Source of the DNA: Neocallimastix lanati (nom. inval.)
Taxonomy: Eukaryota; Neocallimastigomycota; Neocallimastigomycetes; Neocallimastigales; Neocallimastigaceae
Length of the DNA stretch: 64,000 nucleotides
Assembly: GCA_016946835.1 (NCBI GenBank)
Contig: JACVTC010000039.1
Span: 1,216,001 to 1,280,000 of the forward strand
Direction of reading: 5' to 3'
The notes under the pieces were generated by a model. The model had not been told where the DNA came from and ran no database searches. It saw only the letters and a program-made list of their open reading frames with translations. Positions 1 through 10,685 of this stretch are shown here, piece by piece; positions within the stretch are counted from its first letter, which is position 1; each line of letters opens with the position of its first letter. The position numbers and the translations under genes were made by a program.

Positions 1-531
1 TTTCTAATAATTTTACTTCTCTCTTAACCTATATATTATAATATTTATATTTATTTAAGATTTTCAAAATATAATTATTACATAAGAAGTTTATTATTTT
101 TTTAAAAAAAAATAGTTATATAATTCAATTCTATAAATTAATTATATAAATTGCTAATAACTATTTAAAAAAAAAATAATAGTAAACTAAAAATAAAAAT
201 AAAAAATATTATATAAAATTCGAAATTCTATTATTAAGTACTAAATCATTAAAGAAAAAGAAATAAAAAAAGCTATTACTTCATTTGTTAAAGTATATAT
301 ATACAATTATCTTATATATTTTTATAAGAAATATATTATTTTCTCTACTTTAAAATAATGAAATATTTGTTTTTAATGAAATTTAAAAATTTTATATTTA
401 ATGTTACTAAAATATAAAATATAATCATTAATAAAAGTAGAAAAATCAAATATAACAAAATCAGGAAAATTTTATTGAATTTTCAATATTTTAATAATTA
501 ATTTGTCAAATAATATTTATTTTTTTTTTTT

Positions 532-608
<77 letters not shown>

Positions 609-713
609 TTATTTCTTTAATAAGTTAGAAAATGTTATTGATCGAATTACTCCATATATTCTAAATTGATATGTTTTTCAAATTAAAATTTTATATTTTA
701 TATTTAATAATAT
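1..713. other. AT-rich spacer with a TTA microsatellite
   Basis: No coding signal is visible on either strand. The stretch is nearly all A and T, with homopolymer runs and a (TTA)n microsatellite at about 532-608. Confidence 0.8.
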
Positions 714-1074
714 ATATTTTATGAGGATCGTGCATTTCGCAATCTTGCATTTCGCAATGTAGAGTATAAAATTTTTTATTTAAAGCCATACATTTTTAAG
801 ATAGATATTCTCTTCAATCATAAATAAGTATATAAATAATTATTATTTTAAAAGAAATAATAATATATTTTTTCAATTAATTATTATTAAATATTATTTT
901 AAAAGAAATAATAATATATTCTATTAAAAAAGAATTTGAATATTAATAAATTATATATATATAAAAAAGAATATTTATTATTTATTTAAATAGTATTTAT
1001 TTAATTATTAAAAAAACAAGCCATATATAAAAATACGCCACATTGCGAAAATGCACTAGATTCATATTTTATGA
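714..1074. mobile_element. Probable MITE (small non-autonomous DNA transposon)
   Basis: A 339-bp segment (725-1063) is bounded by a perfect 11-bp direct repeat ATATTTTATGA at 714-724 and 1064-1074. Its ends are imperfect inverted repeats built on GTGCATTTCGCAATGT: the left end reads this way from about 730, and the right end carries the complement (ACATTGCGAAAATGCAC) at about 1040-1056. These ends are among the few G/C-containing words in the first 5 kb. The left end also has the TGCATTTCGCAAT word twice in tandem. The interior is AT-rich, has an internal duplication of an ATTATTTTAAAAGAAATAAT palindrome, and encodes nothing. A 9-11 bp target duplication is usual for the Mutator superfamily, so a Mutator-type MITE is the best guess. 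The family is inference. Confidence 0.55.
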
Positions 1075-2220
1075 TTATAATCTAATCAAGAATTCATAAA
1101 CTAATTATTATTTAAACCTTTCAAAATAATTGTTTGTGAAACTCGAAAAAAAATGTTAAAGATTATTCTTTAATAAATTAATTCGACTATTATAAATAAA
1201 AATATAAAAATTTTTATCTTTTCTCATTTTCATAATATAATTGAATTTTTAATTATTCAATATTGTTATTTATATATTCACTGTATTAAATATACATTAT
1301 TAACATAATTTAAATTTATAAATATATATTTATTATTTTATGGAAATCTTATTATTTGAATTAAATATAATAAAACAATAAAGAGAGAAAAATATAATAA
1401 TCAAGTTTAATATTTAATATTTTATTATCAATATTTTATTGTAATATTTTATTATCTTATTCAATATTTTATTATTGTATTTAATATTTTATTATATTTT
1501 ATTTTAGTATTAAATATTTTATTTTTAGTTTTTAATATATTTATTATATTAAATAAAAATAAAAATATAAAAATAATGAATAAATAAATAAATAAATAAA
1601 AATTGTTTTATTAATTAATTATTAATTAAAATTTCTATTAATATTAAATTTTATGAATTTCTATATTCCGTTCATTTTAATAAATATCAAGATAAAAATA
1701 TTAATTATAAAAAAGAATGGCTATTTTAATATTTTGAACAAGCAGTTACTTCATCTTTAAATGTTAAAAATGATAAATAACAAAATTGCTTTTAAATTAA
1801 AATAATAGTAAAGAATAGTATTCATTAATCTCATTTATTTAATTTTATTTATTGATTTATCTTTGAAAAAAAAAAAAAATTTTTTTTTTTTTTAAATTGA
1901 TATTATTAATTGAATAGTATAAAATTAATATTTTTATTTTATAGATTAACAGGTATCTCAAAGAAATAGTTTTTTTTTGTTTTCTTTTTCTTTTTTTTTT
2001 TTTTTTTTTTTTTTTTTTATTATTAAAAAAAATATCTCCTTATTAATTCACATTCATTCTATGGAAAATTGCAAAGAAAATATATATATTATATATATTA
2101 TATTATATAATATATCAAATTACTATCAAAAAAAAAAAAAAAAAAAAAAACTTTTTTTTAAAAAATTACTAATTACGTATGAAGGAAAAATAAAATATGT
2201 AACACTCTATATAGAATATT
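1075..2220. other. AT-rich spacer
   Basis: Nothing gene-like is seen. It holds poly(T) and poly(A) runs at about 1867-1892, 1985-2018 and 2130-2149. Confidence 0.75.
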
Positions 2221-2339
2221 CATTATTAATTATTTATTATTTATTATTATTATTTATTATTTATTATTTATTATTTATTATTTATTATTTATTATTATTT
2301 ATTATTATTTATTATTTATTATTTATTATTTATTATTTA

Positions 2340-2372
<33 letters not shown>

Positions 2373-2775
2373 TATTATTTATTATTTATTATTTATTATT
2401 TATTATTTATTATTTATTATTTATTATTTATTATTTATTATTTATTATTTATTATTATTATTATTTATTATTTATTATTTATTATTTATTATTTATTATT
2501 ATTTATTATTATTTATTATTTATTATTTATTATTTATTATTTATTATTTATTATTTATTATTATTTATTATTTATTATTTATTATTTATTATTTATTATT
2601 TATTATTTATTATTTATTATTTATTATTTATTATTTATTATTTATTATTTATTATTATTTATTATTTATTATTTATTATTTATTATTTATTATTTATTAT
2701 TTATTATTTATTATTTATTATTTATTATTCAATTATCTATTATTTATTTATTTATTTATTATTCTATTTATTATT
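2221..2775. repeat. TTATTATTTATT mosaic microsatellite
   Basis: About 550 bp of interleaved TTA and TTAT units. It translates as an open frame only because the repeat lacks stop codons on the plus strand. It is not a gene. A closely similar array lies at 59.7-60.4 kb. Confidence 0.9.
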
Positions 2776-3147
2776 AATTCTATACTACAATATAGCATTT
2801 CACTTAACACAAACAGTTTTTAATAATATATAATCCAATCAATTAATTACATTTATAATACTATTGGATTATCATACTTAAAACTTTATATATTTTAGTT
2901 ATTAACTTTATTTCATATGTAAAAATTTATAAAAAGAAAAATTAATAGTAATATTAATATAATACTAAATATTCAAAGAAAAAGTAGTAATTATAATCAA
3001 TAATATTAAATATTACTATTTAGTTATTAATTTTTATTATTTTTTTGTTATTCTTCATATATAAAAGCAAATTTTAATTTTTTATTTAAAAAAATTAATG
3101 AATTAAACCCATTTAATTATTTAATTATATATTATAAGCATTTTTTA
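2776..3147. other. AT-rich spacer
   Basis: No gene, repeat or RNA signal seen apart from general A/T richness. Confidence 0.7.
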
Positions 3148-3326
3148 TTATTAAATATAAAATATAAAATATAAAATATAAAATATAAAATATAAAATAT
3201 AAAATATAAAATATAAAATATAAAATATAAAATATAAAATATAAAATATAAAAAATAAAATATAAAAAATAAAATATAAAAAATAAAATATAAAATATAA
3301 AATATAAAATATAAAATATAAAATAA
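3148..3326. repeat. Heptamer tandem repeat (ATAAAAT)n
   Basis: About 25 copies of a 7-bp unit (ATAAAAT and its rotations). The array starts near 3153 and a few units near 3250-3290 carry an extra or substituted A. Both ends run into ordinary AT spacer. It is a simple satellite, and no telomere-type G-rich strand is present. Confidence 0.85.
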
Positions 3327-3731
3327 AATAAAAAAAAAAATAAATTATTTTTAAATTAAATATTATTTAAATTATAATAATATATTACCGCTTTTACTAT
3401 AAAATAATAAGTAATTTAATTTTAAAAACTTTAAAAAAACGTTACATAAAAGGAAAAAAATAAAGAAAACTTTCCATCTTTTCAACAAAAAAAAAAAAAA
3501 AAAAAAACTAACAACAAATGTTAATTTAATTAAATAAAATTATATATAATATAAATATAAATATATATTATTAATTATATTCAAGATTTATAATTAATTA
3601 TATTAGAATCATTAAAACAATTATAATATGTATATTTTTTTATAAATTTTCTTCTTATTTCAATTATTTAATAGTTTACAATCTTTAAATTAATAATTCT
3701 ATTTTTAGAAGTTGTTCATTTTTTTAATATT

Positions 3732-3767
<36 letters not shown>

Positions 3768-5822
3768 TTTTTTATTTTATTTTAAAAAAAACTATAATAT
3801 ATATATTAATAAAATAAAATATCTGTTTAATAATTTAATAAACCAGGAAAAAAATTTAAAAAGAATATGAAATTAAAATAAAAATTTATATAAAAATATA
3901 AAAATACATGTAAAAATTTATATAAAAAATATAAAAATATATAAAAATATATGTAAAAATTTGTAAAGTGAAAATTTATTATTTAATAAGTTTTATATTA
4001 TTAATAGTAACAGTATATAATATTTAATTCAATATTATGAAATTAACATTTATATAGATAATCAAATTTTATTTTTAGCATGAAAACAAATTGAATTTAC
4101 CATGAATTTACTAGACACATTAAAAAACAATAAAACTAAAAAGTAAATATAGCAACTTATTTTTATAATTATTGTTTAGAAAAAAAAAATATTTTAATTT
4201 ATATATTTAATAACATATATATATTTATTTAAATTAATAAAGAATTATTATGAATATGAATTAATAGAAAAACTAAAATATACATTTAATTCGTTTTACT
4301 CTAATTCGTGCTTGAGTAATTATTTGTCTTAATGGATGGTTGAACATATTATATAGCATATCAGTAATTTATTTCTTTTATTTATTATCTTATTCTTCAT
4401 TTTAATCATTATTTCTTAACATTTATAAATTTATCTATTTATTAAATAAATAAAAAAATAAATATGCTTAAAATAAATAATAATAAATAATAAATAATAA
4501 GTAATATTTATAAATAAATAATGAATAAATAATTGAAAAAAAAAAATTATATGCATATAAAAATTTACATTCAAACCTTTAATATTAATTTTATTTACTA
4601 TTATTAAATAAATGTACATAATTAAATTACGTATTATAAAGACATTAGCCCTTATTTATTAAAATTTGTATATTCTTAATATATATTACGAATATTTTAC
4701 ATAAATAGAATTTTGTTATAAAAAATTTTTTTCATGTTACTATGCTACTATTAATTTTTTGTTTTTAATAGGGTAAAAATTCTATGGATGAACTTTAATT
4801 ATAAATAAATGATGATATATAAATACAAATATATTACTATTTATTGTAATATATATTAATAAAAGTAATTTTAATATAAATTAATATTTAGATATTACAA
4901 AAAAAGTATAATTATAAACTCAAAAATAAAAATTTTTTTTTTCTATAATTCTATAATTCTATTACATTAAAATTTATATTAAATTTATTAAATATTTTAT
5001 AATATATTGTAATAATATAATTTTAATATATATCAATAGAATTTAAATAGTATTAATATATAAGAGATTTTAATCCTATATTTCAATTATATTATAGGTT
5101 CCTAAATTATTTTATATATTAATTATTTGATTTAATAATAAATAAAATATATTAATAATATATTATACTAATTGATTTATTTCAAATTTATATTGCTGAT
5201 TATATATACTAATATATCAAAGTATAAACAACAATAAATTTACTAGTAAACAATTATTGATTTAATTTAAATAATATAGTATATAAATAAATAATAGAAT
5301 TTTATTATTAATATATTATATTCAATTTATTCAAGTATTCACGTTTTTACAATAAAAAAAATTATATTGTTTATATATTATAATCAATTGAATTAAATAT
5401 ATTTTAAAGTTATCCCAAAGAATATTAATAAATCTTTTTTACTTATTTTATTCATAACAATTTTTCTATTTCAATTTCTATATCTATTTATTAATAATAA
5501 AGTTATTTATTAATTTATTAATTAGTTCTTTTATAATACTACAAGTTTTTTCGAAAAATCATATAAAATAAATTATTTTTCTTTTACAAAAATTTTTTTT
5601 TTTTTTTTTTTTTAGTCTTCACAAATTTATAAAAAAAAATTCTTTAATAATATAGTAAATTGAAAGTTAATAGTAGATAAAGTAAATTTATCTATAAAAA
5701 AAGTTTAAACAAAAACAAAAATAAAAAAAAAGTAAAATAAAGTAAATAGAAAATAAAATATATTTTTTCAACATAACTAAAAAATATATTTTTAAAAATA
5801 AAAATTTAAAAGAAAAATAAAA

Positions 5823-5853
<31 letters not shown>

Positions 5854-5925
5854 AAATAAATAAAAGACAATAAATAAAAAAAATTTAAAATAAATTTTTA
5901 GACTTTAAAATTTAATAAAATAATC
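3327..5925. other. AT-rich spacer upstream of the Nab2-like gene
   Basis: No convincing gene. It contains homopolymer runs (for example poly(A) at 3487-3507 and 3738-3764) and short random open frames. A brief stretch of slightly higher GC at about 4290-4360 has no recognisable product. The last part serves as promoter and 5' leader of the gene starting at 5926. Confidence 0.7.
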
Positions 5926-7381
5926 ATGGACGCTCAAAATACTAAGGACAGAATTAAGCAACGTGTTAAGGTAAATTAAATAAAATATTATTATTGAAAA
6001 AAATTTTAATATGATAATAAAGAGTAAAAATTTGAGTAAAAATTGATTGAAAGAAATGAAAATTGAATGCGAAGAAATTGAAATAAAATTAAATTAATAG
6101 TAAAATAGTAAAAATGGATATTCAAAGAAAATATCGAAAAAGAATATGAATAAGTGATAAAGTAACATAAAAAAATTGTTTTGAGTTGAAGAAAAAAAAA
6201 TATAAAATTAAAACATTAGTGTAAATAGAATAAAAGAGAATAAATAAATTATTATTGAAATACTAATATAATTGTTTTCTAATCAAAAAAATAGAGTGCT
6301 GTTCAAACCAAGTTAACTGGTATGGGCTTAAAGAGTGGTATGTATAAATATATATAATAATTTATTATTGTATTACGATATATGAAAATAATGGCAGAGG
6401 AGTGGTTCTAATAAAATTTTATTTTATTATATAGAAAAAGCTGAAAATTTAGCACCAATCGTTACTGATTTAATTGCTGAAGGAAAATCAAAGGAAGAAG
6501 TAAACGTTACCTTAAAAACTTTAATTGGTGAAGAATATTACAAACCATCATTCACTGATTGGTTATTCGGTTATGCTACATTCTTCAACATTAATCAAGC
6601 TACTCCAGCTACTGAATCTAATAATGAAGAATTTGAACTCTCCTCTGATGAAGAAGAAGAAGAAGAAAAAAAGGAAGAAAAGCCAGCTGAAGAAACTAAG
6701 GCTCAAACTCAAAAGAATACATTAGTAAAGAGACGTCTTAGTCGTTCAGCTTCTTCTTTAGATTTAGCTAGTGAAGTTCAAAAGGAAGTTTACGGTCAAG
6801 CTATGGCAATTGCTGCTACTACTGAATCCTTAAACAAAAAGCAAAATGAAAAGACTCTTGAAAAGAAGAAGTCTTTCCGTCGTAGTGTTAGTGGTAGTAG
6901 TTACGCTGGTAGCGAAAATGGTGAAAAGACTCATCTTGTTCGTTGCCAATACTGGCCAAACTGTAACCGTGGCGAAACATGTAAGTTCTGGCATCCAAAG
7001 GAATTATGTCGTAAGTATCCAAACTGTCCAGAAGGTGACAAGTGTTTATACATTCATCCAGCCCCATTAAGTAAGCCACCAACTAAACCACAATCCCCAG
7101 CTTTCAGTAGTCATGGTTCTGATGCCGGATCTATTGCTTCTGGTAGTAGTACTATTGAATGTAAATTTGGTGCCAACTGTACTCGTCCAGATTGTAAATT
7201 CTCTCACCCAAGTCCAGCTGCTATCGTTGCTATGATGGCCGCTAAACAGCAAAATACACACACTGTCCAAAGTAAGACATCCTCTGAAGATTTATCTACT
7301 ATTAACATTCCTTGCCGTTATGAACCAAACTGCTCTCGTGCTGATTGCAGATTCCTCCACACTAAACCAAGAAAATTTTAG
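5926..7381 (+). CDS. Nab2/ZC3H14-like poly(A)-RNA-binding zinc-finger protein
   Basis: Three exons: 5926-5970, 6295-6337 and 6435-7381, giving 344 residues. Introns begin GTAAAT and GTATGT, and the first has a TACTAAT branch-site match just before its AG. The N-terminal ~85 residues form a small helical domain rich in K, L and V that ends in FTDWLFGYATFF, comparable to the N-terminal Nab2/PWI-like fold. An acidic E-rich linker (about 95-115) and a basic, serine-rich region follow. The C-terminal part has four CCCH fingers of spacing C-x5-C-x4/5-C-x3-H: CQYWPNCNRGETCKFWH, CRKYPNCPEGDKCLYIH, CKFGANCTRPDCKFSH and CRYEPNCSRADCRFLH. This is the tandem-finger arrangement of Nab2 and ZC3H14, which bind poly(A), limit tail length and accompany mRNA export. 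Exon 3 uses many C-ending codons and is far richer in GC than its surroundings, suggesting strong expression. The family assignment is firm; the function is inferred from the family. Confidence 0.88.
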
Positions 7382-8137
7382 ATTATTTAAATGATTAATT
7401 TAACCACATTACATATAAAAAAAGAATTTTTTTTTATATATTTTTTTTTTTTTAAATTTTCTTATTTATAATGAAAAAAAAAAATTAAGTACATAATTAC
7501 TAATATTTAAATTATTTATATATAATTAGAAAAAAAAATAATTATTATCTTTTTTTTTTAATTTAATCATATACATAAATTGTAATTTATTATTTTATTA
7601 ATTAGAATAATAATTACTTATGTAATTGAAAAAAAAAAAAAAAAATTGATAAGGTTATTTAAAAAAAATAAAATTTAATACTTTTTTTTTTATTATAGTA
7701 TAATAACAAGTAATTTAATTAAGACATTTAATATTTTATTATTTATTTGAAAATTATATAAAATATCCATTTTATTTATATAATTTCAAAAAGTAATAAT
7801 AAAATTATTTATAGAGAATAAAAGATAGAGCGTTTGTATTGATGTACTCATTTTCATTTTTTTTTTTTTATTATATATATTTCCATTTAAAGCTTTCTTT
7901 TTTTATTTTAGAAAAAAGAAAGAAATCAATCAAATATTAGACATATACATTATTATTTACAAGATATAGTGTTATTTAGTAATACATTATATATTTTTCA
8001 TCTAAACTTATTTAATAAATAAATTAAAAATTTTATAAAAAAAAAAATATATATATATATATATTTATATATGAAAGTTCATTGTGTTTTTATATATATA
8101 TAAAAAAAAAAAAAAAAAAAAAAAATGATGATAATAA
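7382..8137. other. 3' flank and AT-rich spacer
   Basis: Holds the 3' untranslated region of the zinc-finger gene and then AT spacer with many A/T runs. A poly(A) run at 8103-8125 lies just before the LINE cluster and may be the tail of an older, unrecognisable insertion. Confidence 0.7.
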
Positions 8138-8234
8138 TTACAAATATTAATTAAATGAAACTAGAATATATTATACCATTATTTTATTTTTATTTTGTGT
8201 TTTATTTTTTGTTTATTTTTTTATCTTTTTTTTT
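8138..8234 (+). repeat. Left copy of a 97-bp direct repeat flanking the LINE
   Basis: This copy is identical base for base to 12336-12432 (constant offset 4198, no indels). It begins TTACAAATATTAATTAAATG and ends in ATCTTTTTTTTT. It abuts the 5'-truncated start of the older LINE, so it is best read as an unusually long target-site duplication. Confidence 0.85.
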
Positions 8235-8300
8235 ATCAATATTCGGAATATTTTAATATTATGAAAGGAGTTAGACAAGGTTGTCCACTATCACCAATTC

Positions 8301-8313
8301 TTTTCAATCTTTT
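8301..8313 (+). repeat. Left 13-bp target-site duplication of nested LINE
   Basis: The sequence TTTTCAATCTTTT is repeated at 10673-10685, directly after the poly(A) tail of the inner element. Confidence 0.85.
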
Positions 8314-10637
8314 CACCTGGTCCTGATGGTATACCTACAGAATTTTTTAAAGCATTTTTTAATTCTGAGAGTAGAAATTCTTCTCAGGATGACTCTAATC
8401 AAGAGGTTACTTATTCCGATTGTGCAAAGTGTCTGTTATTACTTTTTAATAAAATTTGGGATGGTGACTTTCCTAATGAATGGAACTCTGCTTCTATTGT
8501 TTCTATTCCTAAAAAAGGGGATCTTTCAGATTGTAATAATTATCGTGGTATTTCACTCATCAATGTAGGTTTAAAAATTCTATCAAAAATTGTCACTAAA
8601 AGAATATCGGACTATGCTTTTTCTAATGGAATAATTAGACCAGAACAGTTTGGTTTTAGAAATAAAGAAGAATGTATTAGTTTATTTGTATCCATTCGTG
8701 AAATTTGTCAAAGAAGAAAATTTAAGGATAAATTTACCTTTCTTGCCTTTCTTGACCTTAAAAAAGCTTATGATTCAGTTCCAATTTACAATATACTTAC
8801 TAAACTAGATAATCTTGGTATTCGTGGTAAATGCCTTCAATTCATTACTAATCTATACCTTACCTCGAAAGCTCGTGCAATCTTTAATGGTAAACTTTCA
8901 AAAGAATTTCCAATACACCGTGGTGTTCGCCAAGGGTGTCCTCTCTCACCTATCTTATTCAATATATTTATCAATGATATTTTTGATAAATGTAAAAGAT
9001 ATGGTGTGATTACTGAAAAGAAAAAGTGTTGTGGTGGATTATTTGCTGATGATATTGTATTATTAGCTCCTACAAAATCTTCACTTAAAAACCTTTTGAA
9101 TATTGCTCATGATTGGGGTATTAAAAATGAAATGACCTTTGGAATCAATAAATGCGCTACACTAGTTGTTAAACCAAAGAATTTTATTCCTTCAAGACAT
9201 TATGAAAATCCTACATTTAGACTTGGTATGAACTATATACCAAGCACTAATCAATATACATATCTTGGTATACCTTTTAATGAATCGTTGGATTTAAAAC
9301 CTATTATTGCTAAGATGAACAGTATAATTAATTATACAGTTAACTCTTTCTTTAGATTTTTAACCAATAGGAATGTTCCTTTCTACTTTAAAACTCGTAT
9401 ACTAGTTTCTTTTGTCCTTAGTTCAGTTCTTTATTATGCTCCCTTACTTGGTTCAAATAAAAAGAATACTGAAAAAGCTCAAACTGCTTTTAATCGAGGT
9501 TTGTATTGGAGTTTCGGGTTTAAAAATAAAACCTCCAATACTTCAATTTACAATATGTCTAAGGAACTTTCTATACCTCCTATAGCTAGTTTTTGTGCTA
9601 AGGCGATGATTCGATGCTTTAAAAAGTGGAAAGATTCTTCTTGTATTATTTCTCATTTAGTCAAAAATATACCTACACTTTCTCACTTTTCATGGACGAA
9701 AAAAGCACGGAGTTTAGCAGTACACAAGCACAGTAATAAACTTCCTGGAGAAATAAGGAAGTTTTACTGGGAAAATATTCATTATTCAAGCACTCCTGCG
9801 ATCAGATCTACAAAATACAAGAAATTTAAATTTGGTTTTAAAAAATTTATTCATCGTCTATCACTTAAATATTCACAATTTTCTCTTGGATTTTTTTGGA
9901 TTGGACGAATTAAATGTGGATTCAAATTTGATGTAAAAACGTATGTTAAAAGTAATCTAGTATCAGAAAATTGCCCAACATACTGCCCTTGTTGTGGTGA
10001 GAGTAACAGCATACCTAGTTTTACACACTGGATACTTTTATGTCCTAAATTTGAAGAATTTAGGCAACATTTCATTCCCTTTGTTGATGAAATTTTTATT
10101 AATTTTTCTCTAATTGTTCATGAGAAATCATTGAACATTCCTGATGATAAAGAGGAAGATTTTGATGATAATATCAATTTTTACGTGCTGTGTATCCTTC
10201 TTGGCGGAAATGCAGTATTTGAAATCTTAAAGATCGGCTCGGGGGAAAGAAGGCGACTTATTAATAATATTTTTCAATCACCTTCGAACGAGTCTTCTTT
10301 CCCGATTTCATTTTTTGTGGGGCTTGCGGAATTCCTTACTAACGTTATGCCTATTGTGATTGGTGATTTTTACACCATGATCGATTTGTATAGTGTTAGA
10401 CCTACCGTTGTCAAGAGTGTCGACGTCGTAACGATAAGGCAAAGAAGAAATTCTGATACAGATTCAAATGATAATTTTCATCCACATGGGGTTATCTTCG
10501 ATGAATGGGAAGAGTTAGAGGCCTTTTCGTCCTCGAAGCTCATAACGTAGTTTTTTAATATTAATATAAAAAAATTTCATGTATTTAAATTTCATGTATT
10601 TTTTAAAAAAATATTATTAAATAAAGTTTATTCCTAG

Positions 10638-10672
<35 letters not shown>
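8314..10672 (+). mobile_element. Nested 5'-truncated LINE with poly(A) tail
   Basis: The element starts within the reverse transcriptase at the PGPDGIPTEFFKAFF motif, runs through a stop at 10550 and a short 3' untranslated region, and ends in about 32 A residues (10641-10672) preceded by ..TTCCTAGTCT. It is flanked by 13-bp duplications and interrupts another LINE. The open RT frame shows no stop or frameshift over 2.2 kb, so the insertion is young, but the upstream endonuclease portion is missing. Such a truncated copy cannot move by itself. The same 3' end is seen in the minus-strand copy at 53.4 kb. Confidence 0.92.
8316..10550 (+). CDS. LINE ORF2 fragment: reverse transcriptase plus CCHC region
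   Basis: One open frame without a stop, about 745 codons, but lacking its own start because the element is 5' truncated (the only natural start would lie in missing sequence). Motifs in order: PGPDGIP (RT block 2), IPKKGDLSDCNNYRGIS, FLDLKKAYDSV (block A, catalytic D), RGVRQGCPLSPILFNIF (block B), LFADDIVLLA (block C, catalytic DD), a thumb region with YTYLGIPF, and a C-terminal zinc knuckle CPTYCPCC..HWILLCP. This is the layout of L1-type LINE ORF2 proteins, which nick the target and copy their RNA in place. The upstream endonuclease domain is absent. GC is about 33 percent, well above the spacers. It is not expected to be a host gene. Confidence 0.9.
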   Translation, partial: PGPDGIPTEFFKAFFNSESRNSSQDDSNQEVTYSDCAKCLLLLFNKIWDGDFPNEWNSASIVSIPKKGDLSDCNNYRGISLINVGLKILSKIVTKRISDYAFSNGIIRPEQFGFRNKEECISLFVSIREICQRRKFKDKFTFLAFLDLKKAYDSVPIYNILTKLDNLGIRGKCLQFITNLYLTSKARAIFNGKLSKEFPIHRGVRQGCPLSPILFNIFINDIFDKCKRYGVITEKKKCCGGLFADDIVLLAPTKSSLKNLLNIAHDWGIKNEMTFGINKCATLVVKPKNFIPSRHYENPTFRLGMNYIPSTNQYTYLGIPFNESLDLKPIIAKMNSIINYTVNSFFRFLTNRNVPFYFKTRILVSFVLSSVLYYAPLLGSNKKNTEKAQTAFNRGLYWSFGFKNKTSNTSIYNMSKELSIPPIASFCAKAMIRCFKKWKDSSCIISHLVKNIPTLSHFSWTKKARSLAVHKHSNKLPGEIRKFYWENIHYSSTPAIRSTKYKKFKFGFKKFIHRLSLKYSQFSLGFFWIGRIKCGFKFDVKTYVKSNLVSENCPTYCPCCGESNSIPSFTHWILLCPKFEEFRQHFIPFVDEIFINFSLIVHEKSLNIPDDKEEDFDDNINFYVLCILLGGNAVFEILKIGSGERRRLINNIFQSPSNESSFPISFFVGLAEFLTNVMPIVIGDFYTMIDLYSVRPTVVKSVDVVTIRQRRNSDTDSNDNFHPHGVIFDEWEELEAFSSSKLIT

Positions 10673-10676
<4 letters not shown>

Positions 10677-10685
10677 CAATCTTTT
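10673..10685 (+). repeat. Right 13-bp target-site duplication of nested LINE
   Basis: Second copy of TTTTCAATCTTTT; downstream sequence continues the interrupted RT frame of the older element. Confidence 0.85.

Noticed and set aside
1977-2777. Long plus-strand open frame of F, Y, I and L
   Set aside because: It is the translation of a TTA/TTAT microsatellite and poly(T).
4261-4350. Short minus-strand frame reading MFNHPLRQIITQARIRVKRI in a slightly GC-richer patch
   Set aside because: About 25 codons, no splice partners and no family resemblance.
8261-8313. A short separate gene starting MKGVRQGC
   Set aside because: It is the left piece of the interrupted RT, shown by the upstream in-frame SEYFNI and the continuation at 10686.
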